Under the pieces are notes generated by a model that was not told the origin of the DNA, did not search any database, and saw nothing but the letters and a program-made list of their open reading frames with translations. A DNA stretch of 11,322 nt from an uncultured Treponema sp. (GTDB lineage: Bacteria; Spirochaetota; Spirochaetia; Treponematales; Treponemataceae). The stretch covers positions 1 through 11,322 of the forward strand of contig CAJOQA010000361.1 in the NCBI GenBank assembly GCA_905236465.1. The letters run 5' to 3'. Shown in pieces: positions 6,212 to 11,322 of the stretch. The position numbers were made by a program, and so were the translations under genes. Each line of letters starts with the position of its first letter. Position 1 is the stretch's first letter.

Positions 6212-6241
6212 GGGAGCTTCAAAAAAGTACGGCTAGCAAGT
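6212..6241. repeat. Repeat unit R2, downstream of the carboxypeptidase gene
   Basis: The plus strand begins GGGAGCTTCAAAAAAGTACG and ends TAGCAAGT. It matches R1 (6106-6135) at 24 of 30 ungapped positions in the same orientation, about 76 bases away. It lies seven bases beyond the stop of the VanY-type gene. Unlike R1, its right part has diverged and it cannot form the same long stem, and no clear terminator is seen here for the phosphatase operon. Confidence 0.5.
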
Positions 6242-6248
6242 CACTGCT

Positions 6249-7100
6249 CTATTCCATATTTTTCCAGGCATCAATAAATTCTATCATAAACTGTTGTACA
6301 TCCCCAAACCATTTTTTCTGGAAGCGGCAAGCCTCTTTTCCAATATAGCGAAAATGCCAACATTCCCAACGGAAACCGGTAACATCTTCATAGCCTTGCG
6401 GGAAAGAAAGAGACCAACCGTATTCCCAGGCGTACTTATTAAGCCAGGCCCCCATTGGAGTCTTGACAAAAGAATCGCTTAGGCTACCAAAATCAATAGC
6501 AAATCCAAGTTGATGCTGGCTGGTACCTTCGCGGGCACTTTCCCTTTCTGCTTCAGCAAGCCCATCCAAAGCAACCCACTTTGCAAACAGTTTCTTTTGA
6601 TACTCGTAAGACCGGTAAGAAGAAATCACTTCAAGCCGTATTCCATCCTTTAGCGCAGCCTGTGCCATTACGCAGAGAGCTGCCTCAACATCTTCGCGCA
6701 AAGACAAATCTGCACGGCTAATGTCATACAAGGAATTCTTTACCAAAGTCTTCAAGTGCTTTGGTGCGTAGGTGGGGCCAACATTATGCTTTTTATCAAT
6801 AAGATAAAAAGGAGAAAGATCGTCTTGGGCAAAATCTTTTTCAGAATCAAGAACAAGCTTTAAATCAGCAAGGAATTCCCTTGGGTCTCCGTTCGGGATT
6901 GTAGCCTTAGCCTTATCAGACATAGAAGAAAGGACTCTGCCAAGTTTATCTATTTGGGCGGCATCTTGGTCACCTTTTTTTTCCACAATAACTTCTTTAT
7001 TTTCCTGCACTGCACTATCACTAGATTTTGCATAGGTCTTCGCAGAGCAAGAAGAAAACAAAGCCAGCCAAAGTAAAAGTACTAAAAGAATATTACGCAT
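6249..7100 (-). CDS. VanY-type D-alanyl-D-alanine carboxypeptidase, lipoprotein
   Basis: Zinc peptidase predicted to remove the terminal D-Ala from peptidoglycan stem peptides, lowering the supply of cross-linkable pentapeptide. The 283-residue product has a short signal peptide ending F-S-S-C (Cys18), a plausible spirochaete lipobox, so it should be membrane-anchored in the periplasm. Residues ~20-95 are a polar linker. The VanY domain fills about 95-265: S-S-Y-R-S-Y at 160-165, S-Q-H-Q-L-G-F-A-I-D at 194-203 (zinc ligands H196 and D203), and E-C-W-H at 246-249 (catalytic E246, zinc ligand H249). All four key residues are present. The ATG overlaps the end of the STAS gene by eight bases (ATGCGTAA), with GGAA eight bases upstream, so it is the last cistron of the phosphatase operon. 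A D,D- versus L,D-specificity cannot be settled from motifs alone. Confidence 0.88.
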   Translation of the reverse strand: MRNILLVLLLWLALFSSCSAKTYAKSSDSAVQENKEVIVEKKGDQDAAQIDKLGRVLSSMSDKAKATIPNGDPREFLADLKLVLDSEKDFAQDDLSPFYLIDKKHNVGPTYAPKHLKTLVKNSLYDISRADLSLREDVEAALCVMAQAALKDGIRLEVISSYRSYEYQKKLFAKWVALDGLAEAERESAREGTSQHQLGFAIDFGSLSDSFVKTPMGAWLNKYAWEYGWSLSFPQGYEDVTGFRWECWHFRYIGKEACRFQKKWFGDVQQFMIEFIDAWKNME

Positions 7101-7425
7101 CTGACACTTCCGTTACAGAATGAATTATATTAAACATATCATAAAAACCTGTTCGCTCAAGAGCACGATGAGCAGCATCTGATGGGTTCATTACAAAAAG
7201 TTTTGTTCCATATTTCATTCCATCATTTATTCCTGCAAGAACAATCCCTACCCCAGCAGAATCTATTGAAGTTACGTTTTCTGTGTCTAGCACAACGTTA
7301 GAATCTAAGATATAGCGAAAAACCTTTTCCTTAAGTTCAGAAAGTGTGTACGCATCTATGGAGCCCGATAACTCAAGAAGCATATAGTTAGCGCCTATTT
7401 TTTCATGAATCGTAAGTTGTTCCAT
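7093..7425 (-). CDS. STAS-domain anti-sigma factor antagonist (SpoIIAA/RsbV-like)
   Basis: Small cytoplasmic partner-switching protein of 110 residues, the usual length for this family. When unphosphorylated such proteins bind an anti-sigma kinase or other target; phosphorylation of a conserved serine blocks binding and a PP2C phosphatase reverses it. The phospho-site region is S-I-D-S-A-G-V-G (53-60), corresponding to the canonical D-S-S-G, with Ser56 the predicted phospho-acceptor and Ala57 in place of the second serine. L-E-L-S-G-S-I-D (17-24) is the typical first strand and loop. The ATG shares one base with the upstream stop (TAATG, 7423-7427) and has AGGAGG nine bases upstream, placed in the Gly codons ending the preceding gene. 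The phosphatases upstream are the obvious candidates to act on it. Its kinase partner is not in the window. Confidence 0.9.
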   Translation of the reverse strand: MEQLTIHEKIGANYMLLELSGSIDAYTLSELKEKVFRYILDSNVVLDTENVTSIDSAGVGIVLAGINDGMKYGTKLFVMNPSDAAHRALERTGFYDMFNIIHSVTEVSDA

Positions 7426-9608
7426 TATTTGCCGCCTCCTAAGTATTTAAATACAAGAAGTGTAATATCATTTTCCAAAGTCTTTGAAGTAAAGTTTACA
7501 AGAGATTCATACGTAAACTGAGCCATTTTGTCAGCCGAATACATTGCGTTATCTGTAAGGGCTGCCTGAACACGGTTCTTACCAAACTCTTCACCACGCA
7601 AGGATTTTGTATCAATAAGCCCATCTGTACAGGCAATTGCAATATCACCGGCTGCAAGTTTTACCTTTTTAACCTTTATGTACTTAGAGATATCTTCTAC
7701 AAAGCCCAAGATGTGGCCTTCACCCTGAACCTCAATAACATTGTTGTAAGCGCTTGTATATAAGAAAATTGCAGGCGAACCACAGTTTATGTAGTACATA
7801 GTGTCAGAGGTAAAATCTAAAAGCCCGAATGTTCCGGCAAAAAACGATCCCTTTGGAAGATTGTTCCGGATAAAAGAGTTTACCTTTTCAACAAGCATCT
7901 TAAAGTCGCTAGTTTCTGCAAGGAAGGTTCTTATAATTGACTTCATAATAACCATGTTCATAGAAGCAGCAATTCCCTTTCCGCTCATTGCACCAATTAT
8001 AAAAATATGTCGGGTAGCAGTCAACCTGATTAAGTCTACAAATTCTCCACCAATGTTGTGGGCTGGAACCATCCTGTAGCCTAGATCAATTTTTGGATTA
8101 TTTATTATATCCATATTCTCCTGAATAGAAGTAATAATCTGACCAGACATCCTGATTTCCCTATTAACGGTACCAACAACAGCTTCATTCAGAATATTCT
8201 TCATATAGTAACCAACAACAAAGAGGTTAGAATAATGCTTGTTAAAAACTGAATAGTCATAAGCATTGTAGACATTTCCGCTGTTTTTTACGCCAAGGAA
8301 AATTATGCTGATTATGTGGCGACCTTCAGTAAGAATTATAAAGGCTTCAGAAGCTGAAACTTCAAGTATTCTTTTTAAGGCAGGCCGAACCGCAGAAATC
8401 GAATAATCTTCTTCTACAAACTGCCTGAATATAATTTGCCTTTTCAAGTTGAAAAGGGAATCAAAAGCGGGGTCATCTATGGGAAGAGTTAGTTTGTCAG
8501 TAGCCTCTGTAAAAATCTGCTCAAGATAACCATTACCGGCATCAACTAAAATCTTTACGGTAGAAGAATCTACGTACTTCTTAAAAATATTCTCAACTTT
8601 TTGAGCAACATCTGCAGGCTCATCATCAAAATTAAGCCCTGTAATCTCTTTTTCAAAGTCAGCAGCATACCGTTTATCACGTAAAATTTCCCGTTTACCA
8701 ATAACCCTTGTCCCTATTCCCCAAAGAGCAATTATCAGGAATACGGCAAGAGTAAAAAGTATAATAAAAACTAAGGGAGAAAATGAAAAGATAGGCCACA
8801 AGAGGGCAAAGGCAAGACCGCCAAGACAGGCTGGCAGTAGGTAATTAAGCAGGAATTTGAGACCAGCTTTAATTACCATACGCTTATCCCATATCTCATC
8901 TTTTGCGGCAGCTTGAATAAAGAAAAGCCCTTCCATCAAAAAGCCCAAGCTTACCAAAGAAGTAAGCATTGTTTGGTAGCGGGAAGAATAAGCCATAAAG
9001 GCAAAAAGAAGTAAGGAACAGAATACACCAAAGGCCACCAAATAAAGTCTTTGTCTTTCCAACTGATTTTTTGTGTTTTCTGCACGAACAAAAAGAATCA
9101 GCGTTGAAAAAATGGGGAGAACTGCAATATAAAAAATCATGTAGACAGGGAACCAGGTAGCAGGGAACTGCCTACCAAGTTTTCCAGAGAAAATCAAACC
9201 GGAAGCAATCTGAAAAGTATTATCCCTGGTAACAGTTATATTGTTCAAGCCATTTGGTTTAAACATTATATAGAGAGCTAACAAATTAAAAAACCACTGA
9301 AGTATGTTAAGAACAAGCCGTTTTTTACCTTCATTAGGAAAAAGTATTATATACTTACAGGTAGCAACACTATACCAACCGATAAGCATGAAGGTAAGGC
9401 GGCCTGCAAGTTTTGAAAGCTGAGCCGGTGCCCAAAAGCAAAAGCCTAAGGTCAAAGCCATCATTCCAAAAAGGGCTGCATAAAAGAGGATAAGATTTAC
9501 CAAAGGATTTACGTTATTGCTTTTATTCTTTCCATCAACAAAAAATGACAGTATAATTAAAGCTACGCAGAAAATTGCATTTAAAATTAAAAATATAAGA
9601 TTTTCCAT
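7425..9608 (-). CDS. Polytopic membrane protein with degenerate SpoIIE/PP2C domain (probable pseudophosphatase)
   Basis: 727 residues. About nine hydrophobic segments (near 3-24, 34-60, 67-90, 97-116, 148-174, 188-209, 213-234, 252-276 and 279-303) form a large membrane sensor; the first seven recall the 7TM input regions of some histidine kinases. Residues ~315-480 look like a GAF-type linker domain, weakly supported. Residues ~500-724 are a SpoIIE/PP2C fold. Its metal-ligand positions are altered: the usual GGD is G-G-E (E522), the usual GDvSGKG is G-A-M-S-G-K-G (A540), and the usual DDxT is N-D-I-T (N713). Only T-D-G (D662) is kept. The altered codons read clearly in the sequence, and the frame is intact over the full length. 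Known PP2C chemistry needs these acidic ligands, so catalysis is probably lost or strongly changed. The protein may sense signals and bind the STAS protein, or regulate its active neighbour. The ATG shares one base with the preceding stop (TGATG), with AAGGTGG seven bases upstream. Confidence 0.85.
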   Translation of the reverse strand: MENLIFLILNAIFCVALIILSFFVDGKNKSNNVNPLVNLILFYAALFGMMALTLGFCFWAPAQLSKLAGRLTFMLIGWYSVATCKYIILFPNEGKKRLVLNILQWFFNLLALYIMFKPNGLNNITVTRDNTFQIASGLIFSGKLGRQFPATWFPVYMIFYIAVLPIFSTLILFVRAENTKNQLERQRLYLVAFGVFCSLLLFAFMAYSSRYQTMLTSLVSLGFLMEGLFFIQAAAKDEIWDKRMVIKAGLKFLLNYLLPACLGGLAFALLWPIFSFSPLVFIILFTLAVFLIIALWGIGTRVIGKREILRDKRYAADFEKEITGLNFDDEPADVAQKVENIFKKYVDSSTVKILVDAGNGYLEQIFTEATDKLTLPIDDPAFDSLFNLKRQIIFRQFVEEDYSISAVRPALKRILEVSASEAFIILTEGRHIISIIFLGVKNSGNVYNAYDYSVFNKHYSNLFVVGYYMKNILNEAVVGTVNREIRMSGQIITSIQENMDIINNPKIDLGYRMVPAHNIGGEFVDLIRLTATRHIFIIGAMSGKGIAASMNMVIMKSIIRTFLAETSDFKMLVEKVNSFIRNNLPKGSFFAGTFGLLDFTSDTMYYINCGSPAIFLYTSAYNNVIEVQGEGHILGFVEDISKYIKVKKVKLAAGDIAIACTDGLIDTKSLRGEEFGKNRVQAALTDNAMYSADKMAQFTYESLVNFTSKTLENDITLLVFKYLGGGK

Positions 9609-11008
9609 CAGTTTACCACCTTTGCAACCATCATAGTTAAGTCATCGCGGAGTTTACGGCCACCATTATAGGTGTGCACTAAATTTACAACATCATCTAT
9701 AAAATCCTTAGGAGACTTTTCGGCACTTGTACAGATTGTATTTTGGTACAGTTTCGTTGTTCCCAACTCTACACCATTTTCATCCATAACTTCACTTACA
9801 CCATCGGAAGCCATAAGTATTACATCTCCCCTAAAAAGACGTTGAGTTGTAACTTCAACTTCAGGAATATCTATAATACCAACTAAAGAACAGTTAGAGG
9901 TTAAAGGTTTTATGCGGTAGCCATCTGGAGATCGCGTAATAATCAAGGGGTCAGACATAGAAGCATTTACATACGATATTGTCATAGTATTCGTATCTAC
10001 TATTCCAAGGAAAAGAACTGTATACTTATCCTGTAACTTCATTCCCTTAATGGCTTTGTCAACTGCACGAATCATACTTGGCAAGTCATCCTGCCTTTCC
10101 ATACTTTTTACAGTGTTCATAACCAAACCCATAACTAAAGCTGCAGCAAGTCCCTTACCAGAAACATCCCCGAGCATAAGTAATGTTTTGCTTTTAGTCA
10201 TTGGCAACACTGTATAATAGTCACCGGAAACATTTACAAGTGGTCGAAAGTAAGCAGCTATTTCTAAGTGGTCAATTTGTGGCATCTGTTGAGGTAAAAA
10301 AGACCGTTGGGTGTCCGCCAGCTGCTGCCATTCCTGCGAAAGGGATGCAATTTCAGACAGATTGCTGATTGTCTTGGTCCTGTTGCAGAAACGGCTGAAT
10401 TCCTCATAAAGATTTGAATAGACAGAATCATCAAAAAGCCTAGTATAGCGGCAAAAAACATAGAAGTGCATTTTATTATAGACTAAAAAGAACCCCCTAG
10501 ATTTTTTTACGTCAGATACAATTCCAAAAGTGTCACCAATATAATGGATGCCTTCTTTCCAGGATTCTGGGAAATTCATATTCAAAGTATCCATAACCTC
10601 CTTATCACAAGTCAGGCGGTTAGGACTATTATAAAGGACATAGTTTTTTGCCCTGTCCACAAACATAATGGAACAGTCAGCCTTTTTTTCCAAATGTTCC
10701 TGGATTATTCTATAGAATTCCTCGTAAGAATAGCAGTAGCGCAAGCGGTTAATAAAATCAGTGAGAAAAAGCGTTTCCCCTGAATAAAGAGAGCCGTGCA
10801 ACAGGTATTCTTCTAAAAAACTATGCAGATTATGCATTATAACTGTAAAAGATAAAAAGATTGCTGCTGATGTAATCCAAGTAAAAACTGATGAGTAAGA
10901 ACGTTCTTCCTTAAAAACAGGAATTATACTTACAGAGAAGAATATTAAAGCCACAAGTAGCACAAAATCAACTGCTAAAAGTGTAATACGGCGTTTTGTC
11001 TTAAACAT
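9608..11008 (-). CDS. RsbU/SpoIIE-like PP2C serine phosphatase, membrane-anchored
   Basis: First gene of the four-gene operon; 466 residues. Two N-terminal hydrophobic segments (about 8-30 and 41-60) anchor it. Residues ~70-215 form an unassigned, possibly GAF-like, sensing region. A linker with the classic RsbU pattern Q-R-S-F-L-P-Q-Q-M-P (234-243) leads to the catalytic domain. Metal ligands are intact: V-S-G-D263, G-D281-V-S-G-K-G, S-D402-G and D455-D456-L-T. The usual GGDYYD is S-G-D-Y-Y-T here, so the second Asp is Thr266; the S-G-D form resembles SpoIIE itself. It should dephosphorylate a phospho-serine STAS protein, most simply the one two genes downstream. The start has AGAGG (11014-11018) five bases upstream. 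The promoter is not clear: a TATAAT at 11107-11112 lacks a good -35. Activity is predicted from motifs, not shown. Confidence 0.9.
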   Translation of the reverse strand: MFKTKRRITLLAVDFVLLVALIFFSVSIIPVFKEERSYSSVFTWITSAAIFLSFTVIMHNLHSFLEEYLLHGSLYSGETLFLTDFINRLRYCYSYEEFYRIIQEHLEKKADCSIMFVDRAKNYVLYNSPNRLTCDKEVMDTLNMNFPESWKEGIHYIGDTFGIVSDVKKSRGFFLVYNKMHFYVFCRYTRLFDDSVYSNLYEEFSRFCNRTKTISNLSEIASLSQEWQQLADTQRSFLPQQMPQIDHLEIAAYFRPLVNVSGDYYTVLPMTKSKTLLMLGDVSGKGLAAALVMGLVMNTVKSMERQDDLPSMIRAVDKAIKGMKLQDKYTVLFLGIVDTNTMTISYVNASMSDPLIITRSPDGYRIKPLTSNCSLVGIIDIPEVEVTTQRLFRGDVILMASDGVSEVMDENGVELGTTKLYQNTICTSAEKSPKDFIDDVVNLVHTYNGGRKLRDDLTMMVAKVVN

Positions 11009-11154
11009 AAATACCTCTACAATTACAACAACATAAAGTTATCTTAAAAAGATGAGATTCCAAAAACAAAATCCCACACTTCTAATATCGGAAACCTAAG
11101 GTTATAATTATAGAAGAAAATGTCATTTCAAGCACACTTAACGGACATTTCCGC
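11009..11154. other. Gene-free stretch: operon leader and dnaJ downstream region
   Basis: These 146 bases hold the ribosome binding site of the phosphatase gene (11014-11018), a small ATCTT/AAGAT inverted repeat (11041-11053), the palindrome AACCTaAGGTT (11093-11103), a TATAAT on the minus strand (11107-11112) and the hairpin described at 11116-11152. The palindrome and the -10-like box sit side by side, a layout compatible with an operator, but nothing stronger supports it. No open reading frame or RNA gene is recognisable. Confidence 0.4.
11116..11152 (-). terminator. Candidate terminator hairpin downstream of dnaJ
   Basis: The minus strand arms GGAAATGTC and GACATTTTC pair over nine positions (one G-U wobble) around a 19-base loop. 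The 3' arm runs into TTTTCTTCT, a moderately T-rich tail. It begins three bases after the dnaJ stop codon, the expected place for a terminator. The large loop and interrupted T-run make it weak. Confidence 0.4.
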
Positions 11155-11322
11155 TTACCTGCTTAAAGATTCAAGCGGAATAAGCTTAGGACTTGTAGTC
11201 GCATTCTCAAGCTTTGCATACTCTTCCATGACCGCAATCTGCTGCCTTGAAAGTTTTGTAGGAAGCTGAACTATAATCTTTACATACAAATCGCCCTTTC
11301 TAGAAGAACCATTGATAGGAAC
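11155..11322 (-). CDS. dnaJ: DnaJ C-terminus (partial, runs off the window)
   Basis: Fifty-five codons before a TAA at 11155-11157 encode V-P-I-N-G-S-S-R-K-G-D-L-Y-V-K-I-I-V-Q-L-P, which matches the last beta-strand block of the DnaJ substrate-binding C-terminal domain (the conserved G-D-L-Y/h-V...V...P...L pattern). It is followed by a short tail ending in I-P-L-E-S-L-S-R. DnaJ is the Hsp40 co-chaperone that delivers unfolded clients to DnaK and stimulates its ATPase. The J-domain and zinc fingers lie outside the window, so a DnaJ paralogue such as a CbpA-type protein cannot be fully excluded. It is transcribed in the same direction as the phosphatase operon, with 146 bases between them. Confidence 0.78.
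   Translation of the reverse strand, partial: VPINGSSRKGDLYVKIIVQLPTKLSRQQIAVMEEYAKLENATTSPKLIPLESLSR

Noticed and set aside
6106..6241. CRISPR-like array from R1 and R2
   Set aside because: Only two diverged units (24 of 30) with a promoter between them, and no cas genes.
6201..6250. Intrinsic terminator for the phosphatase operon after the VanY gene
   Set aside because: T-runs are present on the minus strand, but no stable stem directly precedes them.
7425..9608. Reading the altered PP2C residues as sequencing error or pseudogene decay
   Set aside because: The frame is intact for 727 codons, the overlaps with both neighbours are preserved, and three independent sites would each need substitutions.
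11080..11112. Possible sigma-28-type promoter (TAAT, 14 bases, TCCGATAT) for the phosphatase operon on the minus strand
   Set aside because: Only an imperfect match to TAAA-N15-GCCGATAA in AT-rich DNA, with a long leader. A motility link is not supported by the genes present.
11107..11135. Sigma-70 promoter built on the minus-strand TATAAT
   Set aside because: The -10 is perfect, but no TTGACA-like box occurs at 16-18 bases; TTGAAA is only 13 bases away. Left as a note in the gene-free stretch rather than called.

Overview
The window looks like the chromosome of a treponeme-like spirochaete. It is AT-rich, several exported proteins carry loose spirochaete-style lipoboxes, and it combines polyamine-transporter genes, RsbU/SpoIIE-type phosphatases with a STAS antagonist, and a VanY-type lipoprotein. 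The genus is inferred from overall gene style, not from a marker gene. No rRNA, tRNA, CRISPR array, insertion sequence or phage gene is visible. Genes are tightly packed and every gene-free stretch is under 170 bases.

Region 1 (1-3811). The last codons of an upstream gene, probably potB, overlap potC (+), a polyamine ABC-transporter permease. potC runs tail-to-tail into a lipoprotein metallophosphoesterase (-), and the two share one CTAG as both stop codons. Divergently from the phosphoesterase comes a probable lipoprotein with an Ig-like domain and a lamin-tail-like domain (+). It is followed by an unrecognised single-span membrane protein (+) that has its own good promoter.

Region 2 (3802-6250). 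A PF13679-type SAM-dependent methyltransferase (-) overlaps the unknown membrane gene tail-to-tail by 10 bases. Its promoter sits almost on the start codon, which suggests a leaderless mRNA. Upstream is galE (-), with its own promoter and strong ribosome binding site. Short degenerate repeats and hairpins sharing an AGCCTCGAAA core lie on both sides of galE.

Region 3 (6249-11008). Four minus-strand genes form a translationally coupled operon. In transcription order they are an RsbU-like PP2C phosphatase with intact metal ligands, a multi-span membrane protein whose C-terminal SpoIIE/PP2C domain has lost three of four metal-binding aspartates, a STAS anti-sigma-antagonist protein, and a lipoprotein VanY-type D-alanyl-D-alanine carboxypeptidase. 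Junctions are TGATG, TAATG and an 8-base overlap. This looks like a partner-switching signalling unit tied to peptidoglycan remodelling. No RsbW/SpoIIAB kinase is present in the window.

Region 4 (11009-11322). After 146 gene-free bases, which hold a candidate terminator and the leader of the phosphatase operon, the window ends inside the C-terminus of a probable dnaJ (-).

The strongest candidate for something not described is the pairing of an intact phosphatase with a membrane-anchored probable pseudophosphatase, coupled to a STAS protein and a cell-wall peptidase. Next are the repeat/hairpin family around galE and the inverted repeat that joins the promoter of the unknown membrane gene to its ribosome binding site.
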